Assembly (NCBI GenBank): GCA_964247695.1
Contig: CAXTVI010000005.1
Coordinates: forward strand, 56,787 to 120,786
Direction: 5' to 3'
Source: Lichenicoccus sp964247695
GTDB lineage: Bacteria; Pseudomonadota; Alphaproteobacteria; Acetobacterales; Acetobacteraceae
DNA: 64,000 bases
Shown here: piece by piece, positions 46,084 to 54,414 of the stretch
Layout of the letters: every line of letters starts with the position of its first letter
Position numbering within the stretch: position 1 is the first letter of the stretch
Translations under genes and position numbers: made by a program
The notes under the pieces: model-generated
Seen by the model: only the letters and a program-made list of their open reading frames with translations
Databases searched by the model: none
Told to the model about the DNA's origin: nothing

Positions 46084-46964
46084 GCACGCTTCCCGCCGCC
46101 ACTCTCACAGCCGGGCGGCATGACCCGTCCGGCCGCATCAGGCTGCTGGTCTCGGACATCGACGGCACGCTTGTCACCCGCACCAAGGAGCTCACCAAGG
46201 CGGTGCTGAAGATGGCGCCGGACCTGCGTGAAGCCGGTGTGCAGCTCGCCCTGGTCAGCAGCCGGCCGGCGCGTGGCATGGACATGTTCCTGCAGCCGCT
46301 CGGCATCGACACGCCACGCGCGGGCCTGAATGGCGGCGAGATCCTGGCACCGGATGGCAGCCTGGTCGCGGCGATGGCGCTCGATCCGGAGGTCGCGCGC
46401 ATCGTCGTCGAAACGCTGGATGAGCACGGCGTCGATAGCTGGCTGTTTGCGGAGGGCAGGTGGATCATCCGCCGGCCGGAGGGCGCCTATGTGGCGCAGG
46501 AATATCGGGCGGTGCGGCTGGAGCCGCTGGTGGTGGAGAGCTTCGCGGGGCACTACCACAAGGTCGGCAAGATCATGGGATCGAGTGCCGACTACCACCT
46601 GCTCGAACGGGTCGAGACGATCGTGCAGACGCTGCTCGGCGATCGGGTGAATGCGCATCGCTCGCAGTCGTACTACCTCGATGTGACACATCCCGATGCA
46701 AACAAGGGCAACGCCGCTCTGCATCTCGCGAACCTGCTCGGCGTGCCGCCGTCGGAGATGGCCTGCATCGGAGACATGAGCAACGACATCGCCATGCTGC
46801 AGGTCGCGGGCGTCGCGATCGCCATGGGCAATGCCACCGAGGAGGTCGCGGCGGCGGCGCATTTCGTCACCGACAGCAACGAGCAGGACGGCTGGGCAAA
46901 GGCAATGGAGCATTTCGTTCTGCCGCGCAGCCCGCGCTACGGTCAGCCCGGAGAAGCAGCATGA
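46080..46964 (+). CDS. HAD-superfamily Cof-type phosphatase (first of a tandem pair)
   Basis: The 294-residue enzyme has all four HAD motifs: LVSDIDGTLVT near 23-33, LVSSRPARGM, the lysine of HPDANKGNAALHLA, and CIGDMSNDIAM. The Cof-type cap lies between motifs II and III. It should dephosphorylate a sugar phosphate or similar small molecule. It is embedded between zwf and pgl with ATGA overlaps on both sides, so its substrate is likely a pentose phosphate pathway intermediate or a damaged by-product (inference). It is clearly paralogous to the next gene. Confidence 0.88.
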   Translation: MSTLPAATLTAGRHDPSGRIRLLVSDIDGTLVTRTKELTKAVLKMAPDLREAGVQLALVSSRPARGMDMFLQPLGIDTPRAGLNGGEILAPDGSLVAAMALDPEVARIVVETLDEHGVDSWLFAEGRWIIRRPEGAYVAQEYRAVRLEPLVVESFAGHYHKVGKIMGSSADYHLLERVETIVQTLLGDRVNAHRSQSYYLDVTHPDANKGNAALHLANLLGVPPSEMACIGDMSNDIAMLQVAGVAIAMGNATEEVAAAAHFVTDSNEQDGWAKAMEHFVLPRSPRYGQPGEAA

Positions 46965-47797
46965 GTGCCGCAAGCCAAAACCTGCCCAAGATCAGCCTGG
47001 TGCTGGCGGATGTCGATGGCACGCTGGTGACCAAGGAGAAGCTCCTGACGGAACGGGCGATCCGGGCGGTGCATACGCTCAAGGAACGCGGCATACGCTT
47101 TGCGATCACCAGTGGCCGGCCGCCCAAGGGCATGGAGATGGTGATCGGGCCGCTGGCAATCACCGAGCCGGTGGCAGGGTTCAATGGCGGCCTCTTCGTG
47201 AAGCCCGACATGACCATCATCGAGGCGCGCACGCTGTCGCGCGAGGTGACGGAGCGCACCATCGGCATTCTGCGCGAGCACAAGGTCGATGTCTGGGTGT
47301 ATTCCGGCGAGGATTGGATCGTGCCGGACGCCGAGGGCCCGCACGTCGCGCGCGAGCAATGGACGGTGAAGTTCGCACCGAAGGTCTCGAAGGATTTCGG
47401 CAAGGCTCTGGACAGCGCCGTGAAGATCGTCGGCGTCAGCGACGACCTCGACTTGATGTCCCGTTGCGAGAAGGATGTGCAGGAGGCGCTGGGCGACAGC
47501 GCCTCGGCGGCGCGTTCGCAGCCGTATTATCTCGACGTGACGCACCCGCAGGCCAACAAGGGCGGTGTGGTCGAAAGTCTGGTCAAGATGCTCGGTATCC
47601 CGGCGAACGAGATCGCGACGTTCGGCGACCAGCCGAACGACGTGCTGATGTTTCGCAAGAGCGGCCTGTCGATCGCGATGGGCCAGGCCAGCGACGAGGT
47701 GAAACAGGCCGCGACGCATGTCAGCAGCTCCTCCGAGGAGGAGGGCTTCGCGCGCGGCATCGAGCGCTACGTGCTGGGTGAGGAGGGAGCCGCCTGA
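46961..47797 (+). CDS. HAD-superfamily Cof-type phosphatase (second of a tandem pair)
   Basis: The 278-residue protein repeats the plan of its upstream neighbour: LVLADVDGTLVTKEK near 13-27, AITSGRPPKGM, THPQANKGGVVESL with the motif III lysine, and TFGDQPNDVLMF as motif IV. The two share stretches such as SQ.YYLDVTHP.ANKG, showing a tandem duplication with later divergence. All catalytic residues are kept. It starts at an ATGA overlap and its stop overlaps pgl as TGATG. Confidence 0.88.
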   Translation: MSAASQNLPKISLVLADVDGTLVTKEKLLTERAIRAVHTLKERGIRFAITSGRPPKGMEMVIGPLAITEPVAGFNGGLFVKPDMTIIEARTLSREVTERTIGILREHKVDVWVYSGEDWIVPDAEGPHVAREQWTVKFAPKVSKDFGKALDSAVKIVGVSDDLDLMSRCEKDVQEALGDSASAARSQPYYLDVTHPQANKGGVVESLVKMLGIPANEIATFGDQPNDVLMFRKSGLSIAMGQASDEVKQAATHVSSSSEEEGFARGIERYVLGEEGAA

Positions 47798-48540
47798 TGA
47801 CCGATGTCGCCGAGGGCCAGGAATGGATTCTGCCCGATGCGCAGGCGGTGGCGCGCCGCGCGGCCGAGTTCCTGCTGGAACACGCCCGCGCGAAGGATGG
47901 CCCGTACGTCATCGCCCTGTCCGGCGGATCGACGCCGAAGCGGCTGTACGAGATCCTCGCGGGCGCGCCGTTCGCGACCGATTTTCCCTGGTCGCGGGTC
48001 GAGCTGTTCTTCGGGGACGAGCGCTTCGTGCCGCCCGACAATGCCGACAGCAACTACAACATGGTGAACCATGCGCTGCTGTCACACGTGCCGGTGCCAT
48101 CCGAGCGCGTGCATCGCATGCCGACCGACGGGGACCCGGCGGAGGCGGCGCGCACCTATCAGCGCGACCTGCAGGCGGTCTATGGCAGCGACACGCTGCA
48201 TCCCGGGCGGCCGCTGTTCGATGTCGTGCTGCTGGGCCTTGGGGAGAATGGTCATACCGCCTCGCTGTTTCCGGGCACCGCTGTGCTGGAGGAGCGCACG
48301 GCCTGGGTGTCGACCTGCACGCCGCATGATGCGCCGCACCGCCGCCTCACCCTGACCTATCCGGCAATCCACAGCAGCGCCTACGTGCTGTTCCTGGTGA
48401 CGGGAGCCGGCAAGGCCGAGGTGCTGGGCCGCGTCCGGTCTCGCGATCCGGCGCAGCCCTCGTCGCATATCACCACCGAAGGCGAGCTGGTCTGGGTGCT
48501 CGACGAGGCCGCCGCTGCCAGAGCCGCGTCCGATGGATGA
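47797..48540 (+). CDS. pgl: 6-phosphogluconolactonase (DevB/Pgl type)
   Basis: The 247-residue enzyme hydrolyses 6-phosphogluconolactone, the zwf product. Motifs are ALSGGSTPKRLYEIL near 39-53, FFGDERFVPPDNADSNY and LLGLGENGHTASLFPG. It belongs to the NagB-like lactonase family, distinct from the YbhE beta-propeller type. It overlaps the upstream HAD gene by one base and rpiA by 8 bp. Confidence 0.94.
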   Translation: MTDVAEGQEWILPDAQAVARRAAEFLLEHARAKDGPYVIALSGGSTPKRLYEILAGAPFATDFPWSRVELFFGDERFVPPDNADSNYNMVNHALLSHVPVPSERVHRMPTDGDPAEAARTYQRDLQAVYGSDTLHPGRPLFDVVLLGLGENGHTASLFPGTAVLEERTAWVSTCTPHDAPHRRLTLTYPAIHSSAYVLFLVTGAGKAEVLGRVRSRDPAQPSSHITTEGELVWVLDEAAAARAASDG

Positions 48541-49225
48541 TCCGGCCGCTGCCCAGAAGCGTGCAGCCGGCGAGCAGGCCGCGCTGCTGGTCGAGGACGG
48601 CATGGTGGTGGGGCTCGGCACCGGCTCGACCGCTGCCTTCGTGATCGCGGCGCTTGGTCGACGCAGCCAGGAGGGTTTGAAGTTCACCGCGATTGCCACC
48701 TCCGAGCGCAGCGCAGAGCAGGCGCGCGGCCTCGGGATCACCCTGTCGGATTTCGGCCACCAGCAAAGCATCGACCTCACCATCGACGGCGCCGACGAGA
48801 TCGAGCGCAAGTCGCTCTCCCTGATCAAGGGCCTCGGGGGCGCCCTGCTGCGCGAGAAGATCGTGGCGGCGGCCAGCCGGAAGCTGGTGATCATCGCCGA
48901 CGAGCGAAAGCTGGTGCGCCATCTGGGCGAACACACTGCGGTGCCGGTCGAGGTGACGCCGTTCGGCTGGGAGGCCACGGCTCGCCGGTTAGGCTCGCTC
49001 GGCGCCCGGGTGTCGCCGCGCCATGATCGGGTCGGGACCTTCTTCGTGACCGATGGTGGCAACCTGGTGCTGGATTGCAATTTCGGGGTGATCGATGATC
49101 CGCCGACGCTGGAGCGTCGCATCGGCGAGATTGTAGGCGTGATCGAAAGCGGCCTCTTCATTGGGCGTACCTCGCTGGTGCTGGTGGCGGGTGCGGGCGG
49201 TGTCGCACGCTACGAGCCGGCATGA
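48533..49225 (+). CDS. rpiA: Ribose-5-phosphate isomerase A
   Basis: The 230-residue enzyme interconverts ribulose-5-phosphate and ribose-5-phosphate. It has VVGLGTGSTAAFVI near 25-38, LTIDGADEIE with the catalytic aspartates, LIKGLGGALLREKIVA with the conserved K and E, and TDGGNLVLDCNF. Its ATG is inside the pgl coding end, and its stop overlaps gntK as ATGA. Confidence 0.95.
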   Translation: MDDPAAAQKRAAGEQAALLVEDGMVVGLGTGSTAAFVIAALGRRSQEGLKFTAIATSERSAEQARGLGITLSDFGHQQSIDLTIDGADEIERKSLSLIKGLGGALLREKIVAAASRKLVIIADERKLVRHLGEHTAVPVEVTPFGWEATARRLGSLGARVSPRHDRVGTFFVTDGGNLVLDCNFGVIDDPPTLERRIGEIVGVIESGLFIGRTSLVLVAGAGGVARYEPA

Positions 49226-49755
49226 GCGAGATGGTGCGACCGCGCGTTCTGGTGGTGATGGGCGTGTCGGGCTCCGGCAAGAGCAGCATCGCGCTGCGCC
49301 TGCGTGACGAACTCGGCTGGCCGTTCCAGGAAGGCGACGAGCTGCACCCCAAGGCGAATGTTACCAAGATGGCGGCCGGCACGCCGCTGACGGACGAGGA
49401 CCGGGCGCCCTGGCTCGACATCTGCGCGGGCTGGATACGCGAGCGTCTCAAGGCCGGCACCGGCGGCCTGCTGACCTGCTCGGCGCTGCGGCGCGTCTAT
49501 CGCCAGCGGCTGGGCGAGGGGCTGCCGGGCCTGCATTTCCTCTATCTGAAGGTGCCGGAGGAGGTGTTGCGCGCCCGTCTCGCGCAGCGCCGCGGGCACT
49601 ACATGCCGCCGTCGCTGCTGGGGAGCCAGCTCCGCACGCTGGAGGAGCCCACCTCCGAAGAGCCGGCGCTGGTGGTGCCGGTCGAGCAGACTGTCGACCA
49701 GACCGCGACGGATGTGATCACGGTGCTACGCCGGCTCGACGAGCAGGCTTCCTAG
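49222..49755 (+). CDS. gntK: Gluconokinase
   Basis: The 177-residue GntK-type kinase phosphorylates gluconate to 6-phosphogluconate, feeding gnd directly. The P-loop is VMGVSGSGKSSIALRL near 10-25, followed by FQEGDELHPKANVTKMAAGTPLTDEDRAPWL in two adjacent blocks, and CSALRRVYRQRL. In acetic acid bacteria gluconate arises from periplasmic glucose oxidation, which fits its place in this operon (inference). It is the last gene of the pentose phosphate set. Confidence 0.94.
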   Translation: MSEMVRPRVLVVMGVSGSGKSSIALRLRDELGWPFQEGDELHPKANVTKMAAGTPLTDEDRAPWLDICAGWIRERLKAGTGGLLTCSALRRVYRQRLGEGLPGLHFLYLKVPEEVLRARLAQRRGHYMPPSLLGSQLRTLEEPTSEEPALVVPVEQTVDQTATDVITVLRRLDEQAS

Positions 49756-49763
49756 AGGCTCCC

Positions 49764-50273
49764 TTGGCGTCCGACCAGCCGCCTGCCGATGCGACCCGCA
49801 TCTTCGTGGATGCCGATGCCTGTCCGGTGAAGGACGAGGTCTATCGCGTCGCCGCGCGCTATGGCGTGCGGGTGTTCGTCGTGTCGAACAGCATGATCAA
49901 CATACCGGTGTCGCCGCTGATCGAGCGCGTCGTCGTCGAGAGCGGCCCGGATGTCGCCGACGGGTGGATCGCCGAGCGGGCCGGTGCGCGGGATGTCGTG
50001 GTGACCTCGGACGTGCCGCTGGCCGCCCGCTGCGTGAAGGCGGGAGCGGCGGTGCTGGCCCCGAACGGCAAGCTGTTCGACGAGACCACGATCGGCCTGG
50101 CGCTGGCCACGCGCAACCTGATGGACGATTTGCGCTCGGCGGGCCAGGTTACGGGCGGTCCAAGGCCATTCTCCGTGAGGGATCGTTCATCCTTCCTGTC
50201 GGCGCTCGACGTGGCGGTCACCCGTGCCCGCCGCGGCCCGCGCCCGCGCCTGAACTTCACAGCCCCGGGCTAG
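49764..50273 (+). CDS. UPF0178 (YaiI/YqxD, DUF188) family protein
   Basis: The 169-residue protein has the family opening IFVDADACPVKDE (about 13-25), a PIN-like acidic site, then VVTSDVPLAARCVKAGA and GPRPFSVRDRSSFLSALD. The function of the family is not established; a nuclease role is possible. TTG at 49764 is the only sensible start, with GAGG upstream, 8 bp after gntK. It may be on the same transcript but has no evident tie to sugar metabolism. Confidence 0.85.
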   Translation: MASDQPPADATRIFVDADACPVKDEVYRVAARYGVRVFVVSNSMINIPVSPLIERVVVESGPDVADGWIAERAGARDVVVTSDVPLAARCVKAGAAVLAPNGKLFDETTIGLALATRNLMDDLRSAGQVTGGPRPFSVRDRSSFLSALDVAVTRARRGPRPRLNFTAPG

Positions 50274-50439
50274 AGACTCGCCGAGCAGGCCAGGGCGGGT
50301 TGGCGGCCGGCGCCGGAGTTTGGCGAGACAGACCATCCCGCATCCAGGCGTCGGCTCTTGATCCCGTGCGTCGCCAATGGCTTGCCGCTGGCACGAGGAT
50401 TGGATCGGAGGCTGGCACACCAGGATGCGGGACACGTCC

Positions 50440-51234
50440 ATGCTCAAGACCAGACAACAAGTGCTCACCGGAGTGCTGGCCCTGCTGTTTTCATCGACGC
50501 CGCTTGCCGCCGGTGCCGCGACACTGCACCGGACGCTCGCCGGTCCATCGCTCGCCATCGACAGTCCGTGCGCCAAGCGGGTCGAGATCAGCGTGGGCGA
50601 TGCCCGCGCGGTGCAGGTGACGGCGAGTTCCGATCACCCGGAGGAGATCGACCGGCTGCGCTTCGATGGCGCCGGGGCGGCGACCATACGCACGGCTGGC
50701 GGCAGGTGCTGGCGGCCGTTTGGCGCCTTCGCCTTCCAGCCGACCCTGGTGCTTGCCGTGCAGGTGCCCGACCGATTCCCGACCCGCATCGACGAAGCGG
50801 GCAAGGCCGTCTACCGGATCGGCCGTCTCGAGGCGCCACTCGACGTGCAGGCTGCGGGGGCGATCGACCTTTCGGCGCAGGCGGTGACCAAGCTTTCACT
50901 GGACCTTTCCGGCTCCGGCACGGTGGCGGTCGGCAGCGTGATCGGCGCCGCCCGCATCGCGATCTCCGGATCGGGAGCCGTTACGATCGATGACGGCAAG
51001 ATCGACCAGGCCTCGGTGGACCAGAGCGGGACCGGCAGCTTCCGGCTGCAGCATGGCGCGATCGAACACCTGGCGGTGCAGGATAGCGGCGCCGGCCGTG
51101 TCCGGATCGACGGCACCGTCGGCGACGCCACCGTGGACCTGTCCGGCCTGGGCTCGGTCAGCCTCGCCAGGCTGACCGGGCAACTCACCAAGAACATCTC
51201 CGGGATGGGCGACGTTCGCATCGGCGGTCGTTGA
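50440..51234 (+). CDS. Exported DUF2807-type (head GIN domain) protein
   Basis: The 264-residue protein starts with a signal peptide (VLTGVLALLFSSTPLAAGA). The second half is a run of short beta-helix-like turns in which SGSG, DQSGTG, DSGAG, DLSGLG and SGMG recur about every 20 residues, as in DUF2807 'head GIN' domains. It is probably periplasmic or outer-membrane associated; function is unknown. ATG 50440 was chosen over 50425 and 50377 because it gives the cleanest signal peptide. Confidence 0.75.
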   Translation: MLKTRQQVLTGVLALLFSSTPLAAGAATLHRTLAGPSLAIDSPCAKRVEISVGDARAVQVTASSDHPEEIDRLRFDGAGAATIRTAGGRCWRPFGAFAFQPTLVLAVQVPDRFPTRIDEAGKAVYRIGRLEAPLDVQAAGAIDLSAQAVTKLSLDLSGSGTVAVGSVIGAARIAISGSGAVTIDDGKIDQASVDQSGTGSFRLQHGAIEHLAVQDSGAGRVRIDGTVGDATVDLSGLGSVSLARLTGQLTKNISGMGDVRIGGR

Positions 51235-51306
51235 GCAGGCCCTGTTGTAAAGCATTCCGTAACAACTTGGTCCGACACTGCGCTGCCATTCGCGAAAGGT
51301 TCAGCA

Positions 51307-53334
51307 GTGCCCGCCTTGTCTGCTCCGCTGCGTGGATGCCTCGCGCGCGTCGGCCTTGCGCCGCAACTGGTGTTGGTGTCGCTGCTGATGATGATCCTCG
51401 CGGTCACCGCGGTGGAATCCTGGACCCTGCGAGAGGCCCGATCGGCACTGGGCGAGGCGGCGCATCGACAGCTTGCGACAAACGTCACGCTGCTCAAGGA
51501 ACTGCTGAGCCCGCTCGGGACAGGGTGGCAGCTACAGAACGGCGAGCTCTCGCTTGGCGGCCATGTGGTCAATGGGCGCGAGGATATCGTCGACGCGCTG
51601 CGAAATACCGGGGGCGGGGCCGCAACCCTGTTCGCCGGCGACATGCGCGTCGCGAGCAACGTGGTCGCACCGAACGGGCACCGCGCAACCGGTACCCGGC
51701 TGGCGCCCGGACCGGCGCACGATGCCATCTTCCAGCATGGTGTGGCCTACCAGGGCGTCGCGGTGATCCTCGGACGTGCGCATCTCGCGATCTACGAGCC
51801 GCTGCGTGACGGGAGCGGCAAGATCGTCGGCATCCTGTTCGTCGGCATGCCGCTGGTGGAGCTTTACGCGCCGATCACGCGGCTCGTCCGCACCGCGCTC
51901 TGGGGCACCGTCCTCCTTTCCGCCCTGGCCGGCATCGTGAGCTGGATGGCGCTGCACCTTGCGCTGCGTCCGTTGGTCCGGTTGGCGGCAGCGACACGGG
52001 CCCTGGCGGCGGGGGACCTGGCAACGCTTGTGCCCGGCACGGCCCGGCATGACCAGCTTGGTGATCTCGCGCGCGCGCTGGTTGCTCTCCGCGACGGCGC
52101 CGCCTCGTCGCGTGCACTCGAACTGGAGGCGACGCGGCAGCGCAAGGCGGCCGAGACGGCGCGGACCGACGGCATGCGCGACCTCGCCCGGCAGATCGAG
52201 GACGAGGCCGCCGCTGCGGTGGATCAGGTGGCCGCCGGCATGGAGCGGGTCAGCACGGCGGCGGACGACATGGTGCGCTCGGCAGGAGCCGTCGGACGTG
52301 AAAGCGAGGAGGTCTCATCCAAGGCTCTGCAGATGCTGGGGGACAGCGAGGTCATCACGACGGCGGTGCAGGATCTTTCGATCTCGATGCGCGAGGTGGC
52401 GGTCCAGGTCGGCTCGGCCAGCACCGCAACGCGCAAGGTGGTTAGCGAAAGCGAGGCCAGCAGCAGCGCGATCCAGGCCCTGTCGCAGACGATCGGGCGC
52501 ATCGGCGACATCACGCGGCTGGTGTCCGACATCGCCAGCCGCACCAATCTGCTGGCTCTGAACGCAACGATCGAGGCGGCTCGAGCGGGCGAGGCCGGAC
52601 GCGGCTTCGCGGTGGTGGCGAGCGAGGTGAAGTCGCTGGCGACGCAGACGGCGCTCGCTACGGACGAGATCAACGGCCAGGTCGGGGTAATCGGCGCCGC
52701 CATGGCCGAGGCGATCAAGCGGGTCGATGGCATCGCGGAGATGGTGGGCGAAGTGGACCGCGTCGCCGCGGCGATCTCGGATGCGATGGAACGTCAGGCC
52801 GCGGCGGCCACGGACATCGCCCAGGCAGTCGCGATGACCGCGCATGGCACGAAGACGATGTCGAACCGGCTCTCGGTCGCATCGGAGGGCGCCGCTCTGA
52901 CCGGCGCACGGGCGGCCGATGTTCTCGACGAGGCGGCAAAGGCGCGCGTTGCGGTCGCGGTGCTCCGCAGCGACCTGGTGCGCGCGATCCGCGCCTCCGC
53001 TCCCGAGCTGGACCGACGGGCGGATGTCCGCTACCCGCTCGAGCAGGCGGCCTCGCTGAGCGGTTCGGGGCTCGCGGGCGTGGCGGCGGATGTCCGACTG
53101 CTCGATATCGCGTTGAGCGGTGCCCGGATGACGATCTCGCCCGAGCTGAGGCCACAGGGGCGGCTCGCCTTGCGGGTGCCCGGTTTGCTGCCCCAGCCGC
53201 TTCCCGCCGAACTGATCGGACAGGACGGCGAGCAGCTCCGGGTGCGCTTCGTGCTCGATCCCGCGGCCCGGGGGCATCTGCAAGCCGCCCTGGAGAAGTC
53301 GACCGGTTGGTCCGTCATCGAGCCCGCGGCCTGA
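51307..53334 (+). CDS. Methyl-accepting chemotaxis protein with Cache sensor and C-terminal PilZ-like domain
   Basis: The 675-residue receptor has TM1 at about 20-37, a periplasmic single Cache domain (ATLFAGDMRVASNV near 106-119, AIYEPLRDGSGKIVGILFVG at 161-180), TM2 at about 196-217 and HAMP at 218-272. The methyl-accepting domain carries the hairpin core SRTNLLALNATIEAARAGEA in one stretch. Residues 570-660 resemble a PilZ domain: RADVR gives the RxxxR motif, and DIALSGARM near 600 is a variant of DxSxxG. It may therefore respond to c-di-GMP. The start is GTG with AAAGG upstream. No che gene is adjacent. Confidence 0.88.
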   Translation: MPALSAPLRGCLARVGLAPQLVLVSLLMMILAVTAVESWTLREARSALGEAAHRQLATNVTLLKELLSPLGTGWQLQNGELSLGGHVVNGREDIVDALRNTGGGAATLFAGDMRVASNVVAPNGHRATGTRLAPGPAHDAIFQHGVAYQGVAVILGRAHLAIYEPLRDGSGKIVGILFVGMPLVELYAPITRLVRTALWGTVLLSALAGIVSWMALHLALRPLVRLAAATRALAAGDLATLVPGTARHDQLGDLARALVALRDGAASSRALELEATRQRKAAETARTDGMRDLARQIEDEAAAAVDQVAAGMERVSTAADDMVRSAGAVGRESEEVSSKALQMLGDSEVITTAVQDLSISMREVAVQVGSASTATRKVVSESEASSSAIQALSQTIGRIGDITRLVSDIASRTNLLALNATIEAARAGEAGRGFAVVASEVKSLATQTALATDEINGQVGVIGAAMAEAIKRVDGIAEMVGEVDRVAAAISDAMERQAAAATDIAQAVAMTAHGTKTMSNRLSVASEGAALTGARAADVLDEAAKARVAVAVLRSDLVRAIRASAPELDRRADVRYPLEQAASLSGSGLAGVAADVRLLDIALSGARMTISPELRPQGRLALRVPGLLPQPLPAELIGQDGEQLRVRFVLDPAARGHLQAALEKSTGWSVIEPAA

Positions 53335-53335
53335 A

Positions 53336-53352
53336 CGAGCCGCCGCGGCTCG
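53336..53352. terminator. Bidirectional hairpin between convergent genes
   Basis: CGAGCCG-CCG-CGGCTCG is a perfect 7-bp stem with a 3-base loop in the 24-bp gap between the chemoreceptor and oppF stop codons. No T-run flanks it, so termination strength is uncertain, but it could serve both strands. Confidence 0.5.
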
Positions 53353-53358
53353 GCAATG

Positions 53359-54414
53359 TCAGGCTGCCTCGTGCACCAGCGGGAAGTGGCAGGCAACGTC
53401 GTGCCGCGCGCCGGCCGGTCCGGGCATCGCTGGCCGCAGGGCCGGGATCTCGCTGCGGCAGCGTGGCTGTGCCTGCGGGCAGCGCGTGTGGAAGCGGCAG
53501 CCGGACGGCGGCGAGATCGGACTCGGCACGTCTCCCTTGAGGATCGCGCGAGACCGGGGTTGCTGGTTGACGACAGGCTCCGGGATCGCCGTCATCAGCG
53601 CCGCCGTGTAGGGGTGCGCCGGCGCATGCAGCACGTTGTCGGTCTCACCGCGCTCGACGATGGCGCCCAGATACATCACCGCGACCGAGGACGCGATCTG
53701 GCGGACCACGCTGAGGTCGTGCGCGATGAAGACGTAGGTCAGCCCGAGCGTCTCGCGCAGGTCGCTGAACAGGTTGATGATCTGCGCCTGGATCGAGACG
53801 TCGAGTGCCGAGACCGGCTCGTCGGCGACGATCAGGCTGGGCTGCAGCGCGAGCGCGCGGGCGATGTTGATGCGCTGGCGCTGGCCGCCGGAGAATTCAT
53901 GCGGGTAACGGTCGAGGGCGCTCGTCGGCAGGCCGGTCAGGTCGAGCAGGTCGTGCAGCCGTCGTCTGATAAAGGCGCGGTCGTGCGGCGTGCCGTCCGA
54001 CTGTGCATGCACGCGCATGGGTTCCGCCAGCAGGTCGGCGATCCGGCGGCGCGGGTTCAGCGAGGCATAGGAGTCCTGGAACACCATCTGCATGCGCGGC
54101 CGCAGCCGGCGCAGCGCGCGCTCGCTGCGCGTCGTGATGTCCTGGCCCTCGAACAGCACGCGACCGGAGCTGCTATCGGAAAGACGCAGCAGGCAGCGTC
54201 CCAGGGTGGACTTTCCGCAGCCTGACTCGCCGACGATGCCCAGCGTCTCGCCGGGCATGACCGTGAGCGACACATCGTCGAGGGCCCGCAGCGTGCGCCG
54301 CGTCCGCCCGAACAGGCCGCCACCGCCGATGCGGTAGTGCTTGCCAAGGTTGCGGGCCTCGATGAGCGGGACGACTGGGATTGGGACGGCTGGGATCGGG
54401 GCGGCTGCGGTCAT
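53359..54414 (-). CDS. oppF: Oligopeptide/dipeptide ABC transporter ATP-binding protein (OppF/DppF-like)
   Basis: The 351-residue ATPase has Walker A GESGCGKST, the signature HEFSGGQRQRINIARAL, Walker B LIVADEPVSALDV, and the H-loop IAHDLSV. A C-terminal oligopeptide/dipeptide domain ends in the cysteine cluster GCRFHTRCPQAQPRC, which binds [4Fe-4S] in some homologues. It begins with a Pro/Val-rich stretch. It powers import with OppD. Its ATG overlaps the oppD stop as ATGA, and it is the last gene of the operon. Confidence 0.93.
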   Translation of the reverse strand: MTAAAPIPAVPIPVVPLIEARNLGKHYRIGGGGLFGRTRRTLRALDDVSLTVMPGETLGIVGESGCGKSTLGRCLLRLSDSSSGRVLFEGQDITTRSERALRRLRPRMQMVFQDSYASLNPRRRIADLLAEPMRVHAQSDGTPHDRAFIRRRLHDLLDLTGLPTSALDRYPHEFSGGQRQRINIARALALQPSLIVADEPVSALDVSIQAQIINLFSDLRETLGLTYVFIAHDLSVVRQIASSVAVMYLGAIVERGETDNVLHAPAHPYTAALMTAIPEPVVNQQPRSRAILKGDVPSPISPPSGCRFHTRCPQAQPRCRSEIPALRPAMPGPAGARHDVACHFPLVHEAA

